Below, piece after piece: positions 23,860 to 33,190 of a stretch of DNA of 64,000 nt. The stretch is from the NCBI GenBank assembly GCA_963803335.1, contig CAWDME010000016.1, forward strand, positions 424,903-488,902. The letters run 5' to 3'. Position numbers and translations under genes: made by a program. Under the pieces are notes generated by a model that did no database searches, was not told the origin of the DNA, and saw only the letters and a program-made list of their open reading frames with translations. Source of the DNA: DASSUW01 sp963803335 (GTDB lineage: Bacteria > Actinomycetota > Thermoleophilia > Solirubrobacterales > Solirubrobacteraceae). How positions within the stretch are numbered: the stretch's first letter is position 1; each line of letters opens with the position of its first letter.

Positions 23860-26172
23860 TCACGCGTGTTTCGCTCGAGACCGTAAGCGTTCGGCGGCCG
23901 CCAGGTCGTTTCGGATGCCGACGTGGTCCGGATTGAGCTTCGCCGCGTCGCGCAGGTGCTCCAGCGCCTCGTCGTTGCGGCCCAGTCGCAGACACGCCCG
24001 GCCGGCGGTTTGGCGGTAGTGCGGGACGGCGGCACCGGCGCCCTGGTTCTCGATGGCGAACACCGCTAGCCGGCGCGCCTCATCCACGACCTCCTGGCGC
24101 TCTTCTGTCACTACGTCCCGTCGGGCGTCGCGCTCGAGGAGGTTACGCGCGAGCGCGTACTTGCTCGCTCCCCAGCCCGGCTCCAGCTCGATCGCCATTC
24201 GGAAGTCGTCTTCGGCCTCCGCGAACGCTCCGAAGAACTCGAGCCGAGTCCCGCGCTCGACATATGACGGAGCGTCGCGGGCGCGCCTGATGGCCCGCTC
24301 CGCGGCGCTCTCCGCGCCCGGGTCACCGAGTCGTCGCAGCGCCAGCGCGCGGCCCACGCGCGCCCACCGGTCGAGCGCGTCGCGGCCCGTGCTGGCCTGT
24401 AGCAGTCGCGCGAACACGCGGAGGGCGTCTGACGGCTCGCCGCGCAGCAGGTGGACCTTCCCCGCTCCGAGGAGCGCGCTCGCGGCGCTCGGCGCCTCGG
24501 CCGCGACAGCCTCGAAACGCTCAAGCGCCTCGTCGTAGCGCTCGAGCTCCGTGAGCGCGGTGCCGGCCAGCTCGAGCGCCAGCATGGACGCCGACGTGTC
24601 CGCAGGCTGGATCGTGTCGAGCTCGTCAAGCGCCTGCTCGAGCAGCGACGAATCTCCGACGAGATCGCTCCACTGAATGAGGACCTGAGCCGCCTCGGCG
24701 TGGAGCCGCGCCAACGTCGCGTCATCGCCCGGCGCGACCTCCCGACCGAGCGATCGAAGGTCATCGAGCGCACGGTCGCAAGCTCCCAGCGCGCGCAAGG
24801 CCGCGGCTCGGCACATTCTGAGCGGATGATCGCCGGGTACGGCCTTCAGTCCGTCGTCAGCGTCCCGGAGCGCCTTTCGGTAGGCGCCGTCCGCCTTGCC
24901 CAAGAGCCGCCGGTCGTGGTACTCGTCGCCCATGGCCAGGCGCGCGAGGATGAGTCCACGGCGGGCCTCCGGGCTCGCGGGCTCGAGCTCGATCGCCCGC
25001 GCGTGATCCCACTTGGCCTGCTCGGGGTCCCCCAGCGCCTGATAGGCCGCCCCGCGCCCGATGTAGGCGTCAGGGCAGCGCGGGTCCACGGACACCGCGG
25101 CGTCGTAGTCGGCCAGGGAGACCTCAGCGGCTCCTCGCACGAGGTGGACGCGGCCGCGGCCGAGGTAGCCGGCGAGTGACGTCGAGTCCCGCCCGAGCGC
25201 GCTCGTGTAGTCCTCGAGCGCACCGTCGATGTCGCCGGCGTCCTCGCGGACGCGCGCTCGCAGGCAGTAGGCCTCGGCACTGTCGGCGCCGAGCTCGATG
25301 AACCGGTCGAGGTCCGCGACGGCGTCCTCTGGACGTCCGAGGCGCTGGTACGCCTCGGCGCGGCGGCGGTACGCCTTGACGAGAACCGGGTTCAGTTCGA
25401 GCGCCTCCGAGTAGTCGGCGACCGCCTCGTCGTCGTGACCAGGAAGGCGCGAGTAGGCGTGGGCACGCCCGAGATAGGCGTCAGTCAACGAGGGATCCCG
25501 TTCCACGGCCGTGGTGAAGTCGGCGATCGCCGCCTCGACATCGCCGGCGGCGCCGTGCGCGTTGCCGCGATCTCGGTACACGGTTGCGCTCTCATCGCCT
25601 AGTGCGATCAGGGCATCGAGTTCGGCAAGGGCCTCCTCGTGGTGACCGAGACTCGTGCGGATCGCCGCTCGCATGCGCCGGGCGTCCAGCAACCCCGGAT
25701 CGATCGTCACGGCTACGTCGAGATCTTCCAATGCGCCGGTCCAGTCTCCGTTCGTCAGGCGGACGCTGGCGCGGTCTCGCCGCAGGAGCTGGTCCTGAGG
25801 CGAGCGCTCGACGGCCGCGTCATAGTCGTGCAGGGCCTCGTCCAGCCGCAGGCGCATCTCGAAGTATCGGGCGCGCGTGGCGTAGACCTGCGGAAGGCCA
25901 CCGCCGCGCTCGATCGCCCGCCCGAAGTCCTCCATCGCGTTCTCGTCGTCACCGGCAAGCCCGTGGGCGTAGCCGCGCCCGAGGTACCCGACCGGACTGT
26001 CGGGAGCCAACTCGACGACTCGGTCGAAGCCGCCGATCGCGGGCCGGAGGCTCGCGGCTCCGCCGCCCGACTCTTGCGCGGCCTGCATGAGGCGGACGGT
26101 GCTGTCGTAGAGCGACCGGAACGCCGCCTGCGCGTCCGGCTCTCCGCCGGGCTGACGCGGCCCCGCCGTCAT
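23860..26172 (-). CDS. Tetratricopeptide repeat protein coupled to the TIR-CHAT gene
   Basis: The 770-aa protein is built almost wholly of TPR units, roughly 34 residues each, with signatures such as PVGYLGRGYAHGLAGDDENA, VLVKAYRRRAEAYQRLGRPE and CPDAYIGRGAAYQALGDPEQ; about 18-20 units can be counted. No enzymatic domain or membrane segment is visible. ATG 26172 overlaps the stop of the TIR-CHAT gene (ATGA), so the two proteins are made together and probably interact. In STAND/TIR conflict systems such repeats often act as sensor or scaffold; that role here is inferred. Confidence 0.85.
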   Translation of the reverse strand: MTAGPRQPGGEPDAQAAFRSLYDSTVRLMQAAQESGGGAASLRPAIGGFDRVVELAPDSPVGYLGRGYAHGLAGDDENAMEDFGRAIERGGGLPQVYATRARYFEMRLRLDEALHDYDAAVERSPQDQLLRRDRASVRLTNGDWTGALEDLDVAVTIDPGLLDARRMRAAIRTSLGHHEEALAELDALIALGDESATVYRDRGNAHGAAGDVEAAIADFTTAVERDPSLTDAYLGRAHAYSRLPGHDDEAVADYSEALELNPVLVKAYRRRAEAYQRLGRPEDAVADLDRFIELGADSAEAYCLRARVREDAGDIDGALEDYTSALGRDSTSLAGYLGRGRVHLVRGAAEVSLADYDAAVSVDPRCPDAYIGRGAAYQALGDPEQAKWDHARAIELEPASPEARRGLILARLAMGDEYHDRRLLGKADGAYRKALRDADDGLKAVPGDHPLRMCRAAALRALGACDRALDDLRSLGREVAPGDDATLARLHAEAAQVLIQWSDLVGDSSLLEQALDELDTIQPADTSASMLALELAGTALTELERYDEALERFEAVAAEAPSAASALLGAGKVHLLRGEPSDALRVFARLLQASTGRDALDRWARVGRALALRRLGDPGAESAAERAIRRARDAPSYVERGTRLEFFGAFAEAEDDFRMAIELEPGWGASKYALARNLLERDARRDVVTEERQEVVDEARRLAVFAIENQGAGAAVPHYRQTAGRACLRLGRNDEALEHLRDAAKLNPDHVGIRNDLAAAERLRSRAKHA

Positions 26173-28127
26173 GCCGTGAGGGAGTCGAGGGCACGCAGCG
26201 CGGGGTCCTGACCCTGTCGCTGAGAGACGATGATCGTGATCTGCCCGATAAGGGTCTCGAGCTGGCCGGCGCGGTCGGACACACTGATGAGCTCGCGCGC
26301 CCGCGCGTTGAGATCTGCCCCGTTGTCCTCGAGCGCCACGCCAAGCGACCAGGCGAGGCGATCGATCTCATCGCCGGTGAGCACGTACTTCGCCGTGAGC
26401 ATGTGGAACGCCTCGAGCATTCGCTGAGGGGTCGAGCCAGGCGTGGCCACCACGGACGCCTGTGCCGGGATCACGTCACGGACGACGGGCGGGGCGGCCA
26501 CGGCGCCTGGCTGGATGGCCGCCAGGTTGACGTCCGCCGCTTCCGCCGGCTCCGCGTCGTAGATCCGGCCTTCGCTGCCGAGGAAGACGACGGGCGCGGC
26601 CCAGTCCCACGCGTCGCGACGGTGGAACCAGACCTGCTCCCGCGCGCGGTTCGCTGCGACGTCGACGAAGCCGTTCGAGCGCGCCGAGCGCAGCAACGTG
26701 TCATAGAAGGTCTCCGTGAAGACCTCCGCCGTCTCGGCCTCGATCTTGCCGTGCATCGCGAGGACTGCCGGAACGCCGTAGTCGAGCAGCTGCGCGGCGA
26801 TGCTGAGATGCGCGTCCGGCGAGGATCCGGCCGACGTGTAGCCGGTCGAGAGGACGACGAGCCGAAGCGTGTCGACGGCGTCGACGATCGGCCCGACAAC
26901 GTCGGCCGGAAGCGCCTCGGGGCCGCCTGCCTCCGTCTCGAGGACGAGCTGGCCCGGGGCTCCGTCCTGGTCTACTCCGGGCGCGACGAGATGTAGCACG
27001 TCGATGTGCCCGCTGCGCAAGGAAGCGTTGATGCGCAGAGGGCTCGCAGCCTCGTGATGGACCAGGAGGTCGACGCGGTCGTCGAGCGAGGACAGCGCCG
27101 TCTGGACGGTCGCAAGCTCTGCGGCGGCGTCGTAGTCCTCGAGGCCCGCCCATTCCGGCGGGCCGAGTCCGGCGGGATCCGACACGACGACCAGCAGCTT
27201 CACGCGCGTGCGCCGGACCGGCTCGAGGTCGGCGCCGTCGAAGAACCGCGACAGCGGCGTGCCGTGCTGCGTCGCCAGGCGCCGCGGCGGCGGCTTCTGG
27301 TCGCGCAACGCCTCCCACCAAAGACGCTGCAAGAGGTCCGCCGCCGGGTCGATGTACAGGCGCAGGCGGAAACGCGCGCGCTGGCGGATGCGAACCCGAG
27401 CTCGCTCGTAGCCCTCCGCCAACCGCGCGTCGGCACCGAACACCGCGTCGAACAACGCGTTTCCATAGGCGTCTGGATCGCCGTCACGAAGGTCGGCGAG
27501 GCGCACGAGCGTTTGCGGGCTGAAGTCGGGCCTCCCGCTGTACGTGGTGTCATCGACGTTGAAGGCGACCTGATCCATCGTGATCTGGACCGCGAGATCC
27601 TCGAAGTCGCGGGCAGCATTCACGGCCGCGGCCTGAGGCGCCTGCTCCGGCTCGACGGGCGCCTCGGGCTGGGCTTCGCGTCGTGACGTGACGATCTTCT
27701 TGAGCCCTTGGAAGACGTCGAGGAGCGCCTCATCGAGGTCATCCCACGATGCGAGGGGCTTCCCGTCTTTCGGCAGCGCCTGGAGGTGACCGAAGTCCGT
27801 GTCTTCAAGCGGAATGGCCCGCAGAACGATCGGAACCACCACGGCCTCCTCTCGGCGATGGCGTTCCAGCGCGCGCGCGACCTCGACGTCGCGGATGTAT
27901 GTCGAGTTCAGGAAGTCGTTGCTGAGCAGCAGCAGGATGATGTCTGCGCGGTCCAGAGCCTCGTCGATCTCGTCGCCCCACGAGGCGCCCGGCAGTATGC
28001 AGCGATCCTTCCACTCCTCGATCTGCTCGCCGTTGCGCAGGGTCGCGAGGCTCGCTTCGAGCCTGTCTCGGAGGTCCGCGTCTTCATGTGCGTACGAATA
28101 GAACACTCGCAGCGGCCTGGGCGCCAT
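26169..28127 (-). CDS. TIR domain - CHAT-like domain - helical adaptor domain protein
   Basis: The 652-aa protein has three parts. Residues 6-130 are a TIR domain: LRVFYSYAHEDADLRDRLEA, then ADIILLLLSNDFLNSTYIRD and VEVARALERH, with a Glu (E82) where NAD-cleaving TIRs keep the catalytic Glu. Residues about 190-540 follow a CHAT caspase-like fold (LRLYIDPAADLLQRLWWEAL, HIDVLHLVAPG, LRLVVLSTGYTSAG, YGVPAVLAMHG). The catalytic His (usually HG after the strand) reads PG and the catalytic Cys position reads STG, so the protease appears inactive. Residues about 565-640 form a small helical domain (VLTGDEIDRLAWSLGVALED, ARARELISVSDRAGQLETLI) like effector-associated/death-like domains. It is translationally coupled to the TPR gene and is a likely abortive-infection effector. 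Confidence 0.8.
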   Translation of the reverse strand: MAPRPLRVFYSYAHEDADLRDRLEASLATLRNGEQIEEWKDRCILPGASWGDEIDEALDRADIILLLLSNDFLNSTYIRDVEVARALERHRREEAVVVPIVLRAIPLEDTDFGHLQALPKDGKPLASWDDLDEALLDVFQGLKKIVTSRREAQPEAPVEPEQAPQAAAVNAARDFEDLAVQITMDQVAFNVDDTTYSGRPDFSPQTLVRLADLRDGDPDAYGNALFDAVFGADARLAEGYERARVRIRQRARFRLRLYIDPAADLLQRLWWEALRDQKPPPRRLATQHGTPLSRFFDGADLEPVRRTRVKLLVVVSDPAGLGPPEWAGLEDYDAAAELATVQTALSSLDDRVDLLVHHEAASPLRINASLRSGHIDVLHLVAPGVDQDGAPGQLVLETEAGGPEALPADVVGPIVDAVDTLRLVVLSTGYTSAGSSPDAHLSIAAQLLDYGVPAVLAMHGKIEAETAEVFTETFYDTLLRSARSNGFVDVAANRAREQVWFHRRDAWDWAAPVVFLGSEGRIYDAEPAEAADVNLAAIQPGAVAAPPVVRDVIPAQASVVATPGSTPQRMLEAFHMLTAKYVLTGDEIDRLAWSLGVALEDNGADLNARARELISVSDRAGQLETLIGQITIIVSQRQGQDPALRALDSLTA

Positions 28128-28217
28128 GTGCCGATCGTCTCAAGGCTGCGGCATTGATTGCAAGTCGTTCTTGAGCGGGACTTGCCGTCAGCGGTCGTCC
28201 CTGGAGCGCTGCGTCCG

Positions 28218-28424
28218 ATGGCGAAGGAGCCCACGCTCGAACGGCATCGCGTACGTGACGATGCGCCCGCGGCGATGGTGTTCGTCCACGGCTTCTCAGG
28301 TGAGGCCCAGAAGACCCAAGCCAGCGTCGGACCCAGGGACCTCGACGAGCTGCGCGAGCGCGTGGCGGCCGCCGTCGCCGCGGGGCGGCACGACCGCGTG
28401 GGCGGCTGCTCATCGATGACGTGA
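28218..28424 (+). pseudogene. Alpha/beta-hydrolase N-terminal fragment
   Basis: From ATG 28218 the 68-codon frame reads MAKEPTLERHRVRDDAPAAM then VFVHGFSGEAQKTQ, the first strand and oxyanion HGF motif of an alpha/beta hydrolase. It then switches to unrelated sequence (VGPRDLDELRERVAAAVAAG) and stops at 28424. The nucleophile elbow and the rest of the fold are missing. It is divergent from the TIR-CHAT gene with 90 bases between starts, so it probably once belonged to the same locus. An internal deletion joined it to the following gene. Confidence 0.55.
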
Positions 28425-29161
28425 GGCGGACGCTCAACGACGGCTGGGCGAGCGGCCGGCGGGAGGAGTTCGCCGAGCTCCTCAAGGCGCATCAGCAGTT
28501 CGGCTATGCGCGTCGGCTTTACCGTCAGGTGTACGAGGGCGCGGGCGACGCGGTCAGCGATGGGGTCCGCCAGCAGCACGCGTTGTGCGTCTACAAGGAC
28601 CTCGAGCTGCCGGCCTCGCGGCGCCACGAGCGGGCGCTGGAGATCCTCAAGGAAGGTGGGCCGGTGGCCGGGTGGTCGGCCGAGTCGCTTGGCCTCGCAG
28701 GCGCCATCTGCAAGCGGCTTTGGCAAGCGGAGGCCAAGCTCGCCGACCTCCAGAACGCGTACTCCTACTATGCGGAGGGGTCCACGCGTGAGGGCGACGA
28801 CGAGCGGCTGTACTGCGGGGTCAACGCCGCGTTCGCGCTCGACCAGATCGCCATCGTCGACCAGACCGGTCGTCTCGCGCCCGCGCCCCAGGCCGATGTG
28901 CTCCGGAAGAGGGCGGACGGGATCCGAAGGGAGATCGTGACCGAGCTGGAGTCTCGCGACGGCAAGCTGAACATGTGGGACACGGCCACGCTCGCCGAGG
29001 CGCGGTTCGGGGCCAGCGCGGCTAACGGGACACCGACCATCGCCGGCCGTGACCCGGAGAAGTCGGCGATCGACGCCTCGAGCATCGACTCGGCGTCGTC
29101 CCAGCGCCCGCACCAGAGGTGCACGGCCCCGTACTCGGCCCGGCAGAACGCCAGCATGTAG
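28421..29161 (+). pseudogene. TRAFs-binding (DUF4071)-like protein, truncated at the 3' end
   Basis: The frame reads FAELLKAHQQFGYARRLYRQ, VRQQHALCVYKDLELPASRR then SLGLAGAICKRLWQAEAKLA and YAEGSTREGDDERLYCGVNA AFALDQIA (split), matching the TRAFs-binding/DUF4071 type of TPR-like protein often found in conflict systems. Homology stops near ATLAEARFGAS (29010); the remaining 50 residues are the reverse complement of the neighbouring LuxR gene. GTG 28421 overlaps the previous stop. The C-terminal part was lost in a deletion that joined two convergent genes. Confidence 0.6.
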
Positions 29162-29886
29162 CGGCTGCCGTAGCGCTCAGCGAACACCTGGATCCGATCG
29201 CACCACTCGACAGCGCGCCCGTAGTCGAGCACCGCCGTGCAGGCGGACACGAGAAAGCAGAACGTCCACGCGCTCGACATCGGGATCTCCGCGTCGCCCT
29301 CCAGCGCCGCCACCGCGGCCTCGTCGAGACGGCGCATGCCGTCCGCCACATGCGCGCCTGCGACGAGCGTCGCTCCCTCCAGCGCGAGGCCGAGCATCTC
29401 CAGGTCGGCGACGCCGAAGCGCCGCCCGAGCTCACCGGCGCGCACCGCAAGCCACTGCGCCGTCTCCACATCGCCCCGCACGCGCGCGTGATACGCGGCG
29501 TGGAAGGCGAGCCAGCCGTGCGCCGGCCCTGGCTTCAGCGGCTCGAGCAGCCGCTCCGCGCGCCGCAGCCAGCCGGCCGCCACCGACACCGCCCCATGGA
29601 AGTCGAGCTCGTCGCACGCGAGCCACGTCGCCATCTGCGCGGCGCTCGCCGGATCGCCGCGCGCCCTGTACAACCGATACGCGCGCGCCCGCGCATCGAA
29701 CACCACGCCGGCGTCGTCGAGCCACCACGCCGCCCAGCTCAGCCCCTCCCACGCCTTGGGCGTCTCCCTGTCAGCCAGCGCCCGCTCGAAGCAGAGCCGC
29801 GCCTGCTCCCAGCGCCCGGCATCCAGCGTCGCCCATCCTCGCTCGCACGGATCGAGCGGTATCTCCTGTTCGGCCTTGGCCACCAT
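29024..29886 (-). pseudogene. LuxR/TPR-type regulator, 3' truncated (HTH lost)
   Basis: From ATG 29886 the product (MVAKAEQEIPLDPCERGWAT, ARLCFERALADRETPKAWEGL, SWAAWWLDDAGVVFDARARA) is clearly paralogous to the intact regulator at 47732-49381 (for example EGWEGLGWAGWWLADEELTF). Similarity ends at SGSRPAMVGVPLA near 29024, about 290 residues in, so the C-terminal LuxR helix-turn-helix is missing. The open frame beyond it runs antisense through the TRAFs-binding remnant. It is non-functional as a DNA-binding regulator. Confidence 0.75.
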
Positions 29887-30245
29887 CCCATTCTCCCGCG
29901 CAGCGGCCGCGCGCGGATTCGCGCAAGGCAAGCGATGCAGCGGGCGGAATCATCATCGCGCGCACGCGCGCGCGAAACCGGCTCGCCGGCACCATCGGCG
30001 GCGGCCGGGTAGCGAGGAACGCTGCCCCACTCGTTACCTGTCGCGCCCTTAGCCTTGAGAACTGGCGGACGCCAACCTCCCGCCGGGATGGGCTCGGGTT
30101 GCGCCGTCGGTGTCAGTGCGCTCGCCGCCTTTATGCGCCCTGAAGCTGCCTGGGTACTCGGAAGGTGTTCCCACGTCGGGCGCGACGTCGGCGCCCGGCT
30201 GCGGGCGCCGTCACCCGCGTCGGCGATCCCCCTGGTGGAAGACGG
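29887..30245 (+). other. Intergenic region with a leader hairpin
   Basis: No supported gene lies here. GGCGCCCG-GCTG-CGGGCGCC at 30190-30209 is a perfect 8-bp hairpin with a 4-base loop, 36 bases before the start of the next gene; it could be a regulatory leader element or the end of an upstream transcript. Confidence 0.4.
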
Positions 30246-31475
30246 ATGACCAACGTGAGCGACCGAGTGCAGACCGCCTGGACAGGTTCCCGGCACGCGC
30301 TCGATCTGGCGTTCACGCAGCTGACCGCAGTGGCGCCGGGATGGCTGGTCGCCGGCGTCATCCTGCATCTGCTGCATCAGGTCGTTCGTACACGCGGGTG
30401 GTTCAACATCCTCCGCGCCGCATGTCCGAGCGCCGGCGAGCTGCGGGCGCGCGATGTCACGTTGGCGTATCTGGCGGGAGCCGGTCTCAACGGTGTGGTG
30501 CCGGCTCGCGGCGGTGATCTGGCGAAGCTCTACCTGATTCGCCGACGCGCACCGCGAACGCGCTGGTCGACCCTCGCGGCCACGTTCCTTCCGGAGACGC
30601 TGTTCGAGTCCGCCGTGGCCGCGGCGCTGCTGCTTTGGGTCCTCAGCTCTGGATTGGTGCCGGTGCCCGGCGTCCCCGATGTGCACTCGCTTCTCGTGCC
30701 CCGATCGATCCAACCGGGTGTCCTTTCGATGGTCGCGATCGCCGCCGTCGGCGCGGCGCTCATGCTTTCGTGGCGCAACCTGCGAGCCCGAACGGCGCGG
30801 CTCATCGGTTGCCTGCTCGTGGGCGTCGCGATCCTCGAGCGGCCGCGCGACTTCCTACGCGGCGTGGTCATCTGGCAGGCCCTGGCCCGCATCATCCGTC
30901 TCGGGTCACTCGCGGCCCTCATGTCCGCATTCGGGCTGCCGGTCACGCTGGAAACCGCCCTGCTCGTGATGGCCGTCCAGGGCGGCAGCCGCCTGCTGCC
31001 GAGTGCACCGGCGAGCGCCGGCATGCGGATCGCGCTGCTCGCGTACGGTCTGCCGGCCGCCACGGGAGAGACCGTCGCGGTGGCGAACATCACGGCGTTC
31101 TCCGTCGGCGTCGGTGCGACGCTTGCCGCCGTCGGTCTCGCAATCGCCCTGGCGATCCTGGGTCGTGAGCTCGGCACGGCATCACCAAAGACGATGGTGC
31201 GCCGGCTCTGCAAGCGGCTCGGCGAGCCGCGTGCCACGCGCGCGGCGAGCTCCCGACCCGTCATCCGGCTCTGCCGTGGGGGTCGGGAGCCGGTCGTCCG
31301 CAGCTGGAAGTCGGTGCTTGCTTCGCGGCCGGTTCACGCCCGCGATCGCGGCCCGCCACCCGGCTTGGAGCCATCGCGCCGCGAGCGGACGGCGACCGTC
31401 ACTCGCTCCTTCCTCGAGCGGCACCACGAGATCTTCGCCATGGCACGCGACAGCGCGTCCGTGGCCTCGTTCTGA
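30246..31475 (+). CDS. Lysylphosphatidylglycerol synthase TM-domain (UPF0104) family membrane protein
   Basis: The 409-aa protein has six to eight membrane segments in residues 25-320 and the family motifs LAYLAGAGLNGVVPARGGDL (near residue 75) and MAVQGGSRLLPSAPASAGMR (near 250), which match the flippase/LPG-synthase TM domain (the sequence P-x-R-x-G-D and the later P-x-P-x-G region). There is no C-terminal aminoacyl-transferase domain, so it may be a lipid flippase-like protein. The last 80 residues are Arg-rich and low in similarity, and the end may be extended beyond the family. ATG 30246 is preceded by GTGGAAG. Confidence 0.75.
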   Translation: MTNVSDRVQTAWTGSRHALDLAFTQLTAVAPGWLVAGVILHLLHQVVRTRGWFNILRAACPSAGELRARDVTLAYLAGAGLNGVVPARGGDLAKLYLIRRRAPRTRWSTLAATFLPETLFESAVAAALLLWVLSSGLVPVPGVPDVHSLLVPRSIQPGVLSMVAIAAVGAALMLSWRNLRARTARLIGCLLVGVAILERPRDFLRGVVIWQALARIIRLGSLAALMSAFGLPVTLETALLVMAVQGGSRLLPSAPASAGMRIALLAYGLPAATGETVAVANITAFSVGVGATLAAVGLAIALAILGRELGTASPKTMVRRLCKRLGEPRATRAASSRPVIRLCRGGREPVVRSWKSVLASRPVHARDRGPPPGLEPSRRERTATVTRSFLERHHEIFAMARDSASVASF

Positions 31476-31606
31476 CGCTGGACCATCGAGGCCAGGGCGT
31501 CGCGAATGCGTCCAAGCGACCCATGGGCTCGAGCTGCCTTGAACGGTCGGCACGTTGAGGAGTGCTCCGGTCGCTGGCGCGGACCGGAACAGCTCCCCGG
31601 AGACCG

Positions 31607-31936
31607 TCACGCGGCAGCGGCGGCGGGACGGGTCAGCACGGCGCCGCCGAGAGCGGCACGGATGCGGGCGGACAGCGACGGCGTGTGCTCGTAGGCGCCC
31701 AGCGCGCCGGCGCGCATCCGCACGTGCGCGACCAGCGCGGCCGTCGGGACGAACGGGTTGGCGACGACGCGCCCGTCGGTGAGCGAGTACGCGACCTGCG
31801 GCGTGCCGTCGATCTCGCCGATCAGCACGGGCCCGGGGGCCAGCGGGCCCTGCCCGTCGACGTCGGCGAGGCGCCGCAGCTCGGCGTCGTCCTCATGCGC
31901 GGCGAGACGGATGATGTAGGTGGTGGCGGAGAACAT
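31607..31936 (-). CDS. Small conserved hypothetical protein (GNAT-like fragment fold)
   Basis: The 109-aa protein reads YIIRLAAHEDDAELRRLADV, GPVLIGEIDGTPQVAYSLTD, GRVVANPFVPTAALVAHVRM, a pattern like the first half of a GNAT acetyltransferase but too short for the acetyl-CoA P-loop. It resembles a small protein common in Thermoleophilia-type genomes, from memory. ATG 31936 has AAAGGA upstream. It is 32 bases after the MFS gene, on the same strand, and probably cotranscribed with it. Confidence 0.65.
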   Translation of the reverse strand: MFSATTYIIRLAAHEDDAELRRLADVDGQGPLAPGPVLIGEIDGTPQVAYSLTDGRVVANPFVPTAALVAHVRMRAGALGAYEHTPSLSARIRAALGGAVLTRPAAAAA

Positions 31937-31968
31937 GGGGAGGTCCTTTCGGGGGTGGGTGAGCGGTC

Positions 31969-33138
31969 TTACGCGGCCGCCCCGTGCGCCAACGGCGCGC
32001 GGCGCGGGACGAGGTCGAAGCCGTGGACGAGGACGGCGGCGGCGAACAGCCCCGCGAGCGCGACTCCCAGGCCGGTGAAGCCGGAGACGGCCAGTGCGAG
32101 GCCACCGGTGGAGGCGCCCAGCAGGTAGCCGAACTGGTTGGCCGCCGCACGCACGGCCATGACGGCGATCTTGTCCTCGGGCGCGGTGTCCATGCCGAGG
32201 GCGCTCGCGGCCATCGAGCGCCAGCCGTTGACGAACGCCATGACGGAGAGCAGAGCCAGCGTCATGAGGGCGGCCGGGCGCACGGCACCGAGCACCAGCA
32301 CAGCGATGCCCTGGAACGCCGTCAAGGACGTGAGCAGCGCGGAGGTCGCGCGAGCGGCATGCCGACGCGCCGTGAAGGTTCCTGGGAGCATCGCCGCGGC
32401 CGTGGCGCCGAGGCCCAGCGCGACAACGGCCGGCGAGAGGTCGTAGCTGGTCAGCAGCAGCGCGCCGCCGTACGTGAGCACGCTCGCCCACGCCGCGTTG
32501 GCGAGCAGCTCGCCGGCAGCGAAGCGTGCGACCGCGGGCCGGCGCCAGGCGGCGGAGCCGCGCGTGGGCCGCGACGGCGCGTCGGGCGGCCGCAGCCGCA
32601 CGAGCGCGAGGGCGACCAGCGCGACGAACGTCGGGACGGCGATCCAGGCCGCGCGCCAGTGCAGGCTGGCGACCGCTCCCACTGCCGGCATGCCGGCGAT
32701 CCAGGCGGCCGGCATGCCCGCGATCGCCCACGCGAGCACATGCGGCCGGCGGAGGGGCTCCGGCCACACCCCGGCCGCGGCGATCCCGACCGCGACGAGC
32801 AGCCCGATGCCGACGCCGAGCACGGCCTGCGCGCCGGCGAGGACCGCGAATGCGGGTGCCGCCGCGCTCGCCGCCGATCCGAGGGCGACGAGCGCCGCCC
32901 CGGCGCTCAGCAGGTCGCGGGCGCCGGGACGCCGCGGCGTGATCGCGAGCAGTACCGCGGTCAGCCCGCCGGTGGCTCCGGAGATCGCCCGCAACTGCCC
33001 GGCCGTGGCCGTGGACACGCCGAACTCGCGCGCGACCTCCGGGAGGATCGGTGAGAGCACGAGCATCGCCGCCTGCGATGTGAACAGGCAGAAGAACAAG
33101 ACGGGGCTCGGCTCGGCGAGGCGACGCAGGTGGGCCAT
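31969..33138 (-). CDS. MFS transporter
   Basis: The 389-aa protein has twelve predicted membrane helices. Typical MFS features include LFFCLFTSQAAMLVLSPILP and EVAREFGVSTATAGQLRA in TM1/loop, GVGIGLLVAVGIAAAGVW for TM4, and a central basic loop (RLRPPDAPSRPTRGSAAWRR). The profile is like drug/metabolite efflux carriers of the YbjJ/CynX type; the substrate is unknown. It lies downstream of the giant regulator in the same direction (52-base gap), which may control it. Confidence 0.85.
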   Translation of the reverse strand: MAHLRRLAEPSPVLFFCLFTSQAAMLVLSPILPEVAREFGVSTATAGQLRAISGATGGLTAVLLAITPRRPGARDLLSAGAALVALGSAASAAAPAFAVLAGAQAVLGVGIGLLVAVGIAAAGVWPEPLRRPHVLAWAIAGMPAAWIAGMPAVGAVASLHWRAAWIAVPTFVALVALALVRLRPPDAPSRPTRGSAAWRRPAVARFAAGELLANAAWASVLTYGGALLLTSYDLSPAVVALGLGATAAAMLPGTFTARRHAARATSALLTSLTAFQGIAVLVLGAVRPAALMTLALLSVMAFVNGWRSMAASALGMDTAPEDKIAVMAVRAAANQFGYLLGASTGGLALAVSGFTGLGVALAGLFAAAVLVHGFDLVPRRAPLAHGAAA

Positions 33139-33190
33139 GGCGTACAGCAGACGGCACGCGCGTCAACGCTCGGTTGGCGCCCGGTAAACG

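Noticed and set aside
29119..30143. Long plus-strand open frames (297 and 364 aa) antisense to the LuxR relic
   Set aside because: They have Arg/Pro/Ala-rich composition typical of reverse-strand frames in high-GC DNA, and the minus strand carries clear family motifs.
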